Shown here in pieces: positions 16,733 through 25,854 of a stretch of DNA of 64,000 nt. Source of the DNA: Pseudidiomarina aquimaris. GTDB taxonomy: Bacteria; Pseudomonadota; Gammaproteobacteria; Enterobacterales; Alteromonadaceae. Below the pieces are notes generated by a model. It was not told where the DNA came from. It saw only the letters and a program-made list of their open reading frames with translations, and did no database searches. The stretch's first letter is position 1; each line of letters opens with the position of its first letter. The DNA lies in NCBI RefSeq assembly GCF_003987395.1, contig NZ_PIPT01000001.1:186001-250000 (forward strand). Reading direction: 5' to 3'. Made by a program: the position numbers and the translations under genes.

Positions 16733-18349
16733 CTATGCGGTGCCGGCTGTGGCGTCAGCCAAAATAAAGTCGGCACCGATATCGGCAATAACCATGGTCG
16801 GTGCATTGGTGTTGCCACTGATGACCGTTGGCATAATCGAGGCATCGACCACACGTAAGCCCTGAACACCTCTCACACGCAACTGGGCATCTACCACCGC
16901 ATCCTGATCATTACCCATGCGACAGGTTGAGGTTGGATGATAAATCAGTCCACAATGTCGGTAGATACGCTCGAGTAACTCTTCCTGACTCTCCGTTACG
17001 CCAGGTAAGATTTCGCCGCCATTATGCTCAGCCATAGCTGGTTGTGCCATGATTTCACGAATTTGTTCGACGCCTGAGAGCAGCGCCTGACGATCACTCT
17101 CATTCTTGAGAAAGTCATAGGTAAAACCGGGGGCTTTGCGAATATCACTGCTATGCAAATATAAGCGGCCACGCGCTTCGGGGCGCAGCACACACACATG
17201 GCAGGCGAAACCGTGTTGGAAGGCAGCGGTTAAGTCATAGCCGCTGTCATCAAACCGCGTGGGCACCACGTGTAATTGTAGGTCGGGTGTCGCAATCTTG
17301 GGATCGCTGCGCAAGAAGCCCCCGACCTCTGCGGGTGGATGGGCGAGTGCACCGTCACGCGAGCGCCAATATTTAAGTGTCTGTCCGGCGAGCTTACCTA
17401 AACCGATAGGACCCAGGCTCAAACTGTCCTTTTTAGCGTTGCGGTAGTGCACGAGTACGTCTACGTGCTCTTGCAAGTTAGCGCCTACAGCGGGTCGATC
17501 GACAATGTTAGTAATACCGTGGCGGCGCAGCTCTTCTGGGCAGCCGATGCCGGAGAGCATTAACAGCTGTGGTGAGTGAAAGGCGCCGGCGCTCAGAATA
17601 ACCTCGCGTTTGGCGGTTAAATGCTCGAGCTGGGTGCCTTTACGCAGCAATACGCCATCTGCGCGTTGCTGTTTAAAGCTAACGCGCTCGACTTGAGCAT
17701 TGGTGAAGACTGTCAAATTAGAACGCTCTTGCGCGGGCTCTAAAAATGCCCGCCGTGTGCCAAAGCGCTCGCCCTTGTGGATAGTAAACTGAAAAGCACC
17801 GACACCATAAAGCTCGGCGCCATTAAAATCACGATTATGCGGGATCCCAGCTTGCTCAGCAGCTTTGATAAACTGTTTTGAGACTTGGTAGTAGGGCTCA
17901 ACGTCACTGACGTGGAGCGGGCCTTGGTCGCCATGAAAGTCATCAGCACCGCGGACATTGTTTTCGATACCTTTGAAACGTTCAAGCACTGCGGGCCATG
18001 CCCAATCATCGCTACTTACGCTCGCCCAATGGTCATAATCACTCGGCGCGCCGCGCGTATATATCATGGCATTAATCGCGCTACTGCCGCCTAAGCCCTT
18101 TCCCCGGGGGGTATACAGACCTTTGCCTTGGCGGAGGTGTTGATCTTCACTACGCAGCATCCAGTTCACGCGTTTGTTATGCATCATCGCCGCCACACCA
18201 CCTGGCATGGTAATAAAAGCTGACTTACCACTCCCACCCGCTTCTAGCAGCGCCACTTTATACTCTCCACAGCGCGATAAGCGTTCAGCCAATACGCAAC
18301 CGGCGCTACCGCCGCCGACAATGATGAAGTCAAAAGTGGTGCTGGGCAT
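16733..18349 (-). CDS. GMC-family oxidoreductase (choline/alcohol dehydrogenase-like)
   Basis: A 538-residue FAD enzyme of the glucose-methanol-choline family. The ADP-binding motif IIVGGGSAGCVLAERLS opens the protein; GMC signature 1 is PRGKGLGGSSAINAM and signature 2 is SAGAFHSPQLLMLSGIG. The C-terminal active site has YHPTSTCRMG with the catalytic His, and GNTNAPTM. It probably oxidises a primary alcohol. Similarity to BetA is clear in pattern, but no betB, betI or betT lies nearby, so choline is not indicated. There is no signal peptide. It begins 2 bases after the sbcB stop, suggesting cotranscription with sbcB, an odd functional pairing. Confidence 0.9.
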   Translation of the reverse strand: MPSTTFDFIIVGGGSAGCVLAERLSRCGEYKVALLEAGGSGKSAFITMPGGVAAMMHNKRVNWMLRSEDQHLRQGKGLYTPRGKGLGGSSAINAMIYTRGAPSDYDHWASVSSDDWAWPAVLERFKGIENNVRGADDFHGDQGPLHVSDVEPYYQVSKQFIKAAEQAGIPHNRDFNGAELYGVGAFQFTIHKGERFGTRRAFLEPAQERSNLTVFTNAQVERVSFKQQRADGVLLRKGTQLEHLTAKREVILSAGAFHSPQLLMLSGIGCPEELRRHGITNIVDRPAVGANLQEHVDVLVHYRNAKKDSLSLGPIGLGKLAGQTLKYWRSRDGALAHPPAEVGGFLRSDPKIATPDLQLHVVPTRFDDSGYDLTAAFQHGFACHVCVLRPEARGRLYLHSSDIRKAPGFTYDFLKNESDRQALLSGVEQIREIMAQPAMAEHNGGEILPGVTESQEELLERIYRHCGLIYHPTSTCRMGNDQDAVVDAQLRVRGVQGLRVVDASIMPTVISGNTNAPTMVIADIGADFILADATAGTA

Positions 18350-18351
18350 GG

Positions 18352-19785
18352 CTATAAGCTCTCCACGTAGCGATAGAGATCTTTCAGTAATGCCTGTTTG
18401 CGTGGGTCATTACTCACGTTTTCGGCACATTGCTCGAGTTCGAATAGAAATGCTTCTGCAGAGAGGGCTTTGGGCAATGGCTCGGTCAAGCGTTGCTGGC
18501 AAAACAAGCGCCAACGTTGGAGTTCTTGATCGGTCAAAGTAGCAGGGTAGTTACGCGCACGATAACGAAACAGCATCTCTGGTAGACGGTCATCGCTAAA
18601 ATTAAGCTGCAGTGCGGCTAACTGTTGGGGCTCTGTATTACGAATGATCGCCATCGTAGAGCGATCTTGGTCGCTAAAAAACGTCCCGCTGTACAATTGT
18701 AGTTCCGGGTCTTTTGGCCCCTCTGCGCTGTTATCAAAGCGTAGGCTCTCGATCAGGCGTTCTCGTAACTCAGGTTGTCCGGCAAGCCATTGCGCGCGTT
18801 CGTGCATCTCCGCTAGCGGCAACTGCCAGCGTTCTTGTACCGCTGGGGTGAGTACTTTTTCGGGAGCGAGGAAAGGGCAGCGATTTAACATGAGTTGCTG
18901 CGCACCATAGATGCCCCAATGCTCGCTTTGGCGCTGTTCGCGTTTGGCAAAACGACGTTCTTGCAATTGGTCGACGCTCAGCCCAAGTAGCTCACGGGGA
19001 TCCTCTCGCAGGTTCCAGTAAACCAAGGCATTTGGGTTATCCTCTTGGAACGCAAGCGGCATGATAAGTGACAAGCAACCGTTGTTGGTCCCGTAAAAGC
19101 CAGCAACATGCACCAGCGGCGTGAAGTTAACTAAGTCGACAAGAGGTTTCAGCGCCTGTTTGCGCCGGATGCCATAGGCATAATCAAATAGCTTAGGTTG
19201 CGCCTGCTTCAGTAGTTTGGCGATAGCGATGGTGGCATAAACATCCGCCATCGCGTCATGGGCTTGACCATGATCAATACCGTTGGCTTTCGTCAAATGT
19301 TCTAGGCGCATGCTGACCTGACCGGCTTCGTTGGTTGGCCACTCGATGCCGTCGGGGCGCAACGCATAGCAAGCGCGCACCACATCAATCAAATCCCAAC
19401 GGGAGTTGTTTTGTTGCCACGTGTGCGCATAAGGGTCAATGAAGTTACGATAAAACAGATGACGGGTGACTTCGTCGTCAAAGTTCACCGAGTTATAGCC
19501 AACAATGGTGGTGTGCGGGACATTAAATTCGGCGGCAATTTTGCCAGCAAACGAGGTTTCATTCATGCCCTGTTTCAGCGCATGTTGCGGGGTAATGCCA
19601 GTGATCAACACAGCCTGCGGGTGGGGCAGGAAATCCGGCGTCGGTTGACTGTAAATTGTTAGGGGCCGTCCACTTGGCTCAAGTGCAAGGTTGGTGCGCA
19701 GTCCAGCGAACTGCGCGGGGCGGTCTACTTGTGGGTTTGCGCCCCACGTTTCATAGTCGTGCCAATAAAAAGTTTCTTCTGTCAT
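18352..19785 (-). CDS. sbcB: Exodeoxyribonuclease I
   Basis: A 477-residue single-strand-specific 3'-5' exonuclease acting in recombination and mismatch repair. The DEDDh core is evident: FYWHDYETWGANP holds the first Asp-Glu pair, VGYNSVNFDDEVTRH the second block, and GQAHDAMADVYATI the His-Asp pair. The central SH3-like domain and C-terminal helical domain follow with E. coli-like motifs (NRCPFLAPEKVL, RYRARNYPATL). Length matches E. coli ExoI (475). The ATG is 158 bases from the divergent isoaspartyl peptidase gene. The GMC oxidoreductase follows after 2 bases. Confidence 0.95.
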   Translation of the reverse strand: MTEETFYWHDYETWGANPQVDRPAQFAGLRTNLALEPSGRPLTIYSQPTPDFLPHPQAVLITGITPQHALKQGMNETSFAGKIAAEFNVPHTTIVGYNSVNFDDEVTRHLFYRNFIDPYAHTWQQNNSRWDLIDVVRACYALRPDGIEWPTNEAGQVSMRLEHLTKANGIDHGQAHDAMADVYATIAIAKLLKQAQPKLFDYAYGIRRKQALKPLVDLVNFTPLVHVAGFYGTNNGCLSLIMPLAFQEDNPNALVYWNLREDPRELLGLSVDQLQERRFAKREQRQSEHWGIYGAQQLMLNRCPFLAPEKVLTPAVQERWQLPLAEMHERAQWLAGQPELRERLIESLRFDNSAEGPKDPELQLYSGTFFSDQDRSTMAIIRNTEPQQLAALQLNFSDDRLPEMLFRYRARNYPATLTDQELQRWRLFCQQRLTEPLPKALSAEAFLFELEQCAENVSNDPRKQALLKDLYRYVESL

Positions 19786-19943
19786 ATCAGGCGTTTCAAG
19801 GCTTACTGTGGTTTTTAAGCAGACTACCTGAATGCGGTCATTGCCGCAATTACTGCGCTTAATGTCCGTGTAAGCGCTGGCGGGGTAATCGCAAGCATGG
19901 CAGGATAGATGACCTATCGTTAGAAACTTTTGGGACTTTTAAA

Positions 19944-20960
19944 ATGACAAAGTTATCAACGCTTTTACCTGCTATGTTACTGGCTGCGGGCTTAAACGCG
20001 CCAGCTTTTGCCGCCGAAGATGCACCTTTCTCAATTGCGATTCATGGTGGTGCCGGCACCATCACGAGAGCTGACCTTTCGGCTGAACAAGAAGCCGCAT
20101 ATCAAGCGAAATTAACCGAAGCGTTGAACGCCGGGCATGCGATTCTAGCGGCTGGCGGAACAAGTATGGATGCCGTGGTGGCGGCCATTCAGATCATGGA
20201 AGAATCGCCCTTATTTAATTCGGGGCGAGGCGCCGTCTATACCTTTGATGGTGAGCATGAACTAGATGCCTCGATCATGGATGGTGCAAGCCTCGAGGCG
20301 GGGGCTGTTGCCGGCGTGAAAACGGTGAAAAGTCCGATTGCATTGGCGCGTGCGGTGATGGAAAAGTCCGTACATGTGATGCTTTCTGGTGCTGGGGCGG
20401 AACAATTTGCCCAAGAGCAGGGCCTAGAATTGGTCGATAACAGCTATTTTAATACGGAACGCCGTTTCGAACAGCTCGAGCGGGCCCGCGAGAAACTCGG
20501 CGTTGCTGACAAGCAAGCGTACTTAGCGCTGGATGATAAATATAAAATGGGTACCGTTGGCGCGGTTGCGCTCGACCAGCATGGCAACCTAGCTGCAGCA
20601 ACCTCGACCGGAGGCATGACCGCGAAACGTTATGGCCGTATCGGCGATTCACCGATTATTGGCGCCGGCACTTGGGCCGACAATGCGAGCTGCGCGGTTT
20701 CGGCGACCGGTCATGGCGAGTATTTTATTCGCTATCATGTGGCGGCCGATATTTGTAGCCGCGTGAAATATCTTGAGCAGTCTGTTGTTGAAGCAGGCGA
20801 TGCAGTCATTCATGACGTACTGTTGCCCGCAGGCGGTACGGGCGGTGTCATTATTGTCGATGCCGAAGGCAATGTGCATATGCCTTTCAATACTGAAGGG
20901 ATGTACCGTGCAAGTCGCGTCGGTAATGGCGAGATTAACGTTGCGATCTACAAAGATTGA
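19944..20960 (+). CDS. Isoaspartyl peptidase / type III L-asparaginase, exported
   Basis: A 338-residue N-terminal nucleophile hydrolase of the plant-type asparaginase family. A signal peptide (MTKLSTLLPAMLLAAGLNAP, cleavage near AFA/AE) directs it to the periplasm. The core starts SIAIHGGAGTI, then NSGRGAVYTFDGEHELDA. Autocleavage should occur before Thr204 in KMGTVGAVAL, exposing the nucleophile; STGGMTAKRYGRIGDSP and GTGGVIIVD follow in the beta subunit. It hydrolyses isoaspartyl dipeptides and, more weakly, asparagine. E. coli IaaA is cytoplasmic, so the signal peptide is notable and fits a lifestyle based on peptides. The CBS-domain gene begins 44 bases downstream. Confidence 0.92.
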   Translation: MTKLSTLLPAMLLAAGLNAPAFAAEDAPFSIAIHGGAGTITRADLSAEQEAAYQAKLTEALNAGHAILAAGGTSMDAVVAAIQIMEESPLFNSGRGAVYTFDGEHELDASIMDGASLEAGAVAGVKTVKSPIALARAVMEKSVHVMLSGAGAEQFAQEQGLELVDNSYFNTERRFEQLERAREKLGVADKQAYLALDDKYKMGTVGAVALDQHGNLAAATSTGGMTAKRYGRIGDSPIIGAGTWADNASCAVSATGHGEYFIRYHVAADICSRVKYLEQSVVEAGDAVIHDVLLPAGGTGGVIIVDAEGNVHMPFNTEGMYRASRVGNGEINVAIYKD

Positions 20961-20968
20961 CTATACTT

Positions 20969-20994
20969 AACCTTAGGTTTCTCAAGATCTTGAG
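20969..20994. promoter_or_regulatory. Two adjacent palindromes covering the CBS-gene ribosome binding site
   Basis: An 11-base palindrome (AACCT-T-AGGTT, 20969-20979) is followed after one base by a perfect 14-base palindrome, CTCAAGATCTTGAG (20981-20994). The right half of the second overlaps the GAGGT Shine-Dalgarno (20992-20996) of the CBS-domain gene. As RNA it could mask that site; as DNA it could bind a dimeric regulator. Confidence 0.5.
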
Positions 20995-21003
20995 GTAAGT
21001 GTC

Positions 21004-21426
21004 ATGCAGTCAATGAAAGTTGAAGATTTTATGCATCGTCGTCCTGTTGTGTTTACCGAGGATTTGCCTATTGAGGCAGCAGTAGAACGCTTACTGCAAT
21101 CGCGGCAACGCGGTGGTCCTGTGGTGGACACTGAGCAAAAGGTCATCGGCTTTTTATCTGAGCAGGACTGCCTCGCGGCGATGCTGCGCGATACTTACCA
21201 TAAAGAGCTTTCGGCGAATGTCAGTGATTGCATGTATCGCGGCGAAGTATTGAGTGTCTTCGCTGATGAGTCAATCACTGACGTTGCGCAGCGCATGGAT
21301 GCGAAGAAGCCTAAAGTCTATCCAGTACTTGACGGTGATACCAAGCAACTTGTCGGTGTTATAACGCGTACCGATGTACTCGCTGCAATCGACCAATACT
21401 ACCAAGATTCCTATCGGCGCCGTTAA
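21004..21426 (+). CDS. Tandem CBS-domain protein
   Basis: A 140-residue protein consisting of two CBS domains. CBS1 runs from about residue 8 to 65 (FMHRRPVVFTEDLPIEAAVE, VIGFLSEQDCLAAML), CBS2 from about 75 to 135 (VLSVFADESITDVAQRM, LVGVITRTDVLAAI). Such Bateman modules bind adenosine nucleotides and sense energy state. It resembles small stand-alone CBS proteins of marine gammaproteobacteria, with no attached enzyme or channel. GAGGT lies 7 bases before ATG 21004; a second ATG at 21013 is possible. The Shine-Dalgarno sits in a palindrome. Partner proteins are unknown. Confidence 0.88.
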   Translation: MQSMKVEDFMHRRPVVFTEDLPIEAAVERLLQSRQRGGPVVDTEQKVIGFLSEQDCLAAMLRDTYHKELSANVSDCMYRGEVLSVFADESITDVAQRMDAKKPKVYPVLDGDTKQLVGVITRTDVLAAIDQYYQDSYRRR

Positions 21427-21495
21427 CAAGCGGCGCTCGCGCTGCTAAACTAGCGGTTTCCTAGAAGTAACTTCTGCCAAGAGTCGGGATTCCGC

Positions 21496-24400
21496 GTGCA
21501 CACGAGCATTTCATTTCCAAGCGATTTACCGGTCGTTCAAGCAAAAACTGAGATTCAAAATGCGATTCGTGATCATCAGGTGGTGATTGTGGCGGGGGAG
21601 ACAGGCTCCGGTAAAACGACCCAGCTGCCTAAAATGTTGCTAGAGCTTGGCTATGGGCGGGCTGCAGAGGGTACGGTGATTGGTCATACCCAGCCACGGC
21701 GTTTGGCTGCGCGAAGTGTAGCACAACGTATTGCGGATGAATTGCAAACGCCACTCGGCGATAAAGTCGGTTATAAGGTGCGCTTTCAAGACCAAACCGC
21801 GACGACCACGGCAATCAAGCTGGTGACCGACGGAATGTTGCTGGCCGAACTTCAAAACGATCGGTTACTGAAAAAGTATGATGCGTTAATAATCGATGAG
21901 GCCCATGAGCGAAGCCTGAATATTGATTTTCTTTTGGGTGTGGTGGCGAAAATATTGCCGCAGCGCCCCGATCTCAAGTTAATAATTACCTCGGCAACCA
22001 TCGAAACCGAGCGTTTTGCCAAACATTTCGGTAATGCTCCGGTTATTTCAGTCAGCGGCCGCACCTATCCGGTCGAAGTGCGCTACCGGCCCCTCGAGGG
22101 CGAGGACGATAGCGGTGATGTGGTGCAAGGGGTGTGTGATGCAGCACAAGAGCTCTACCGTGAAGCCAGTGGTGATATTCTGGTTTTCGCGTCAGGCGAA
22201 CGCGAAATTCGCGATTTTGCTGAGGCGCTGGCCGAGTTAGATTTACCGAACACTGAACTGTTGCCGCTGTTTGCACGGCTCTCATCTGCGGAGCAAAACC
22301 GCGTCTTTCAAAGTCACAGCACGCGGCGTATTGTCATTGCGACCAACGTTGCCGAGACATCACTTACCGTGCCAGGCATTCGCTATGTGATTGACCCCGG
22401 TACGGCGCGTATCAGCCGCTATAGCTACCGCACCAAGGTGCAACGCTTACCGATTGAGAAGATATCGCAAGCCAGTGCCAACCAGCGTATGGGGCGCTGT
22501 GGTCGGGTGGCTCCGGGTATCTGCATACGGCTTTACAGCGAAGATGATTTTCTGCAACGCGCTGAATATACCGAACCGGAGATCCTTCGCACGAATTTAG
22601 CGGCGGTTATCTTACAGATGACGGCAGCCAAATTGGGCGATATACGCAAGTTCCCCTTTATCGATCGTCCCGACGAGCGTTTCGTAAAAGATGGGATGAA
22701 CCTGCTGCAAGAGCTGCATGCTTTGAAAGCAGGCGGAGCACGCGGCAAAAAGCGTGGCCGACGTCATAGCGGGCAAGGGCCCCAGTTGACGGCCTTAGGG
22801 CGCCAATTAGCGCTGCTCCCTATTGATCCACGTCTAGGTCGGATGGTACTGGCAGCGCGTGAATTGGGTTGTGTACGTGAAGTCATGGTCATTACCGCGG
22901 CGCTGAGTATTCAAGATCCGCGTGAGCGTCCGCAGCAGGCGCAACAAAAAGCGGATGAGTTTCATCAACGCTTCCATGACAAAGACTCGGATTTTATGAG
23001 TTACCTGAAGTTATGGGAGTATTTGCGCGAGAAGCAACGGGCGCTCTCTAAGTCACAGTTTCGTAAGCAACTCAAAAGTGAGTTTTTGCACTTCTTGCGG
23101 GTGCGTGAGTGGCAAGACGTCTACAGTCAAATTCGCCAGACAGTGCGCGGCTTAGGCTTTAGCATAAACGAAGAGCCGGCGAGCTATGAAGCGGTGCATC
23201 GGGCGTTGCTGAGTGGTTTGCTTTCGCATCTTGGTAATAAGCAAGAAGGCCACGAGTTTTTAGGGGCTCGGAACCGCAAATTTTATGTTTTCCCAGGTTC
23301 GGGGTTATTCAAGAAGCCGCCAAAATGGGTGATGGCGGCCGAACTGGTGGAGACCAGTCGGTTGTTCGCGCGGGTTAACGCGCGTGTCGAGCCTGAATGG
23401 ATTGAGCCTGCCGCCCAACATCTAGTGAAACGAAATTATTTTGAACCGCACTTTGCCAAAAAGTCGGGTTCGGTGGTGGCCGATGAGCAAGTGACCTTAT
23501 ACGGCCTGATTATTGTGCCACGGCGCCGTGTTCAGTACGGTCCGGTAAACCCTGTTGAGGCGCGCGAGATATTCATCCGTGAGGCCTTGGTGAACGGAGA
23601 ATTGCGACGCCAGTTGCCGTTTATCAAACATAATCAGCGTTTGATTACAGAAATTCGGGACCTAGAAGATAAGTCACGGCGCCGCGACATCTTGATAGAC
23701 GACGAAGCTTTATTCCAAGCTTATGACCAGCATATTCCTTCAGGAATTTACAACGAGCAGCTGTTGGCGGGCTGGTGGCATAAAGCGGTGAAAGCGCAGG
23801 AAGGTCTACTGTACTTTCAGCGTGACGACCTGATGGCGCAAAGTGCCGAGCATATTACTGAGTTGGATTACCCTGATACTTGGCAGCAGGGCGATTTTAC
23901 TTTGCCGCTGAGTTACCACTTTGAACCTAATGATCCACAAGATGGCGTAGCGGTGCATCTGCCGTTAACACTGGTTAATCAAATTCAAGATGAAGGTTTT
24001 GATTGGCAGGTACCGGCTTTACGTGAGCCGTTGGTTGTTGCTTGGATCAAGTCATTACCGAAAACGTTACGTCGCCACTTTGTGCCCGCGCCTAACTATG
24101 CCCAGGCATTTTTGCAAGATACTGGCGCAAAAGAGGCATTGCAGCGGCCTTTACTCGATTCTTTGAGCGACAAGTTACGGCGAATGTCAGGTGTGACCGT
24201 GCCGGAAGATGCCTGGGATGCGACGCAGATACCTGCGCACCTGCGCATGCGCTTTGTTATCGAAGACGAGCATGGCAAGACTGTGGCTGATGGGCGAGAT
24301 CTGAACGCCTTACAACAGCAGCTACAAGGGCGCGTGCAACATGCGCTTCGTAAGGCCGTAGCGGAGCAACCGCAGGCAAAAGTTGCTTCAGACTGGGACT

Positions 24401-25233
24401 TTGGAACCCTACCAGAGATACGCGAGCGCCAGCAACGGGGCTATGCGGTAAAAGCTTATCCCGCGTTAGAGGTCAGCGAGGAGGGCGTGCGCGAAACCTT
24501 GTTCGACAAACCGGAGCAAGCTGCGCAAGCGCATCAACAAGCACTGCGTAAGTTACTGCAATTACAATTGCCATCACCGATGCGCTATTTACAACAGAAT
24601 TTGTCGAATAAAGCCAAATTAGCGATGTATTACAATCCATGGGGCAAGGTCGATGCGTTGATTGGCGATTGTATTCAGGCTGCCTTGGATGAGCTTATCA
24701 ATGCGCAAGAGATACGCGATGAAGCCAGTTTTCGACAGTTAGTCGAAACCGCGCGTGGTGAGTTGAATGAACGCGTCACCGCTATCGCTGAGCAGGTTGA
24801 GCCATGCCTACTGTTGACGCAAAAGATTCGTAAACAATTAAAAGGTTCAGTGCCACTTGATCAAATTCAAGCGCACGGCGACATTAAAGCTCAGCTTGAG
24901 CACTTGGTGTATCCAGGCTTTGTTAGCGCTGCTGGGGCAGAGCGGTTGGCGGATATCGAACGTTACTTGAAAGCAATCGAACGGCGACTTGAAAAGTTAC
25001 CAGTGGATCCTAATCGCGATCGCTTGCATACCCTGACGCTTGAGAAGCTTGAGCGAAGTTACCAAGAACTGCTTGGAAAGTGGCCGAAGAACTTACCTCT
25101 GAGTGATGATTTGGTAGAGATACGCTGGATGTTAGAAGAGTTGCGGGTCAGCTTTTTTGCCCAGCAACTAGGAACCCGCTATCCGATCTCGGAAAAGCGG
25201 GTTCAGCAAGCTTTAAGCGGCGTAAAGCCCTAG
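21496..25233 (+). CDS. hrpA: ATP-dependent RNA helicase HrpA
   Basis: A 1245-residue DEAH-box helicase linked in other bacteria to rescue of stalled ribosomes and mRNA processing. Walker A is GETGSGKTT (34-42), motif II is DEAH (134-137), motif III is TSATIETERF and motif VI is QRMGRCGR. The HA2, OB-fold and large DUF3418 C-terminal regions follow in family order. The start is GTG 21496; a TAG lies in frame shortly upstream, so the roughly 70-residue N-terminal extension of E. coli HrpA (1300 residues) is truly absent. The last 21 bases overlap the convergent grxA gene, and no hairpin terminator lies between the two. Confidence 0.95.
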   Translation: MHTSISFPSDLPVVQAKTEIQNAIRDHQVVIVAGETGSGKTTQLPKMLLELGYGRAAEGTVIGHTQPRRLAARSVAQRIADELQTPLGDKVGYKVRFQDQTATTTAIKLVTDGMLLAELQNDRLLKKYDALIIDEAHERSLNIDFLLGVVAKILPQRPDLKLIITSATIETERFAKHFGNAPVISVSGRTYPVEVRYRPLEGEDDSGDVVQGVCDAAQELYREASGDILVFASGEREIRDFAEALAELDLPNTELLPLFARLSSAEQNRVFQSHSTRRIVIATNVAETSLTVPGIRYVIDPGTARISRYSYRTKVQRLPIEKISQASANQRMGRCGRVAPGICIRLYSEDDFLQRAEYTEPEILRTNLAAVILQMTAAKLGDIRKFPFIDRPDERFVKDGMNLLQELHALKAGGARGKKRGRRHSGQGPQLTALGRQLALLPIDPRLGRMVLAARELGCVREVMVITAALSIQDPRERPQQAQQKADEFHQRFHDKDSDFMSYLKLWEYLREKQRALSKSQFRKQLKSEFLHFLRVREWQDVYSQIRQTVRGLGFSINEEPASYEAVHRALLSGLLSHLGNKQEGHEFLGARNRKFYVFPGSGLFKKPPKWVMAAELVETSRLFARVNARVEPEWIEPAAQHLVKRNYFEPHFAKKSGSVVADEQVTLYGLIIVPRRRVQYGPVNPVEAREIFIREALVNGELRRQLPFIKHNQRLITEIRDLEDKSRRRDILIDDEALFQAYDQHIPSGIYNEQLLAGWWHKAVKAQEGLLYFQRDDLMAQSAEHITELDYPDTWQQGDFTLPLSYHFEPNDPQDGVAVHLPLTLVNQIQDEGFDWQVPALREPLVVAWIKSLPKTLRRHFVPAPNYAQAFLQDTGAKEALQRPLLDSLSDKLRRMSGVTVPEDAWDATQIPAHLRMRFVIEDEHGKTVADGRDLNALQQQLQGRVQHALRKAVAEQPQAKVASDWDFGTLPEIRERQQRGYAVKAYPALEVSEEGVRETLFDKPEQAAQAHQQALRKLLQLQLPSPMRYLQQNLSNKAKLAMYYNPWGKVDALIGDCIQAALDELINAQEIRDEASFRQLVETARGELNERVTAIAEQVEPCLLLTQKIRKQLKGSVPLDQIQAHGDIKAQLEHLVYPGFVSAAGAERLADIERYLKAIERRLEKLPVDPNRDRLHTLTLEKLERSYQELLGKWPKNLPLSDDLVEIRWMLEELRVSFFAQQLGTRYPISEKRVQQALSGVKP

Positions 25234-25479
25234 GTTTTCACGCGCATAGGCTTCAAATTCGGTACAGCCACCAATGTGCTGCTCATCTACAAAGATTTGT
25301 GGCACGGTCTGTACCGGTGCGCCGACAGTCTTCTCTAAGTCGGCTTTGGTGATGCCTTCTTCGTGCATATCGATGTAGCGAAATTCGAAATCATCACGAT
25401 CTTCAGTCAATTTCTCAGCGATTTGCACGGCACGGACGCAGAATGGGCAGCCAGGGCGGCCGAAAATTACTGTGAACAT
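25213..25479 (-). CDS. grxA: Glutaredoxin 1
   Basis: An 88-residue glutaredoxin very close to E. coli GrxA. It has the redox motif GCPFCV, EGITKADLEKTVG, the cis-Pro segment QTVPQIFVDEQHIGG and a C-terminal helix. It uses glutathione to reduce the NrdA C-terminal cysteines and other disulfides. An earlier in-frame start at 25491 exists, but ATG 25479 lies 6 bases after GGGAG on the minus strand and matches the E. coli N-terminus (MQTVIFG versus MFTVIFG). It is the last gene of the nrdA-nrdB-yfaE-grxA series, an apt place for the reductase's electron donor. Its 3' end overlaps hrpA by 21 bases. Confidence 0.94.
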   Translation of the reverse strand: MFTVIFGRPGCPFCVRAVQIAEKLTEDRDDFEFRYIDMHEEGITKADLEKTVGAPVQTVPQIFVDEQHIGGCTEFEAYARENLGLYAA

Positions 25480-25588
25480 AGTTACTCCCACATTTGATAA
25501 ATAGTTACAACGTATTGATGCTTATTTTGCCTGAAATCTAGCAAAGGTGCTAATGATCTGTATCTATTGAGCTAATCGGCCGTAACGA

Positions 25589-25849
25589 TTAGTGGTCGAT
25601 ATCTAAATCGGATGCTGGGATGCAACAACAGGCTAGACACTCGCCGGGACGAACAATGGCCAGCGGTTCATTGATGTAGTCGATGTCACCACTGTTTACC
25701 TTGGTGCGACAGGCTCCGCAAAATCCGTCGCGGCAGTGAAAGCGTGTTTCGATGCCTGCAGCTTCCAAAGCTTCTAAAAGTGATCCTGCGGATGGATCAA
25801 CGGTCAGCTCATGCTGACCGTTGACGCGTACTTTAAAAGTTTTGCTCAT
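25589..25849 (-). CDS. yfaE: 2Fe-2S ferredoxin YfaE
   Basis: An 86-residue plant-type ferredoxin. The cluster ligands are seen as FHCRDGFCGACRTKV followed by GECLACCCIP. It matches YfaE, which supplies electrons to rebuild the diferric-tyrosyl radical of NrdB. Two further Cys directly after the fourth ligand (ACCCIP) are shared with the E. coli protein as I recall it. It starts 5 bases after the nrdB stop, so it is surely cotranscribed with nrdAB. Spacing to grxA is 109 bases; that gap has no evident hairpin. Confidence 0.93.
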   Translation of the reverse strand: MSKTFKVRVNGQHELTVDPSAGSLLEALEAAGIETRFHCRDGFCGACRTKVNSGDIDYINEPLAIVRPGECLACCCIPASDLDIDH

Positions 25850-25854
25850 TGGCG

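Noticed and set aside
22052-22285. Many 60-130 residue open frames antisense or out of frame to long genes
   Set aside because: They lie wholly inside well-recognised genes, show low-complexity translations and no ribosome sites; they are shadows of biased codon use.
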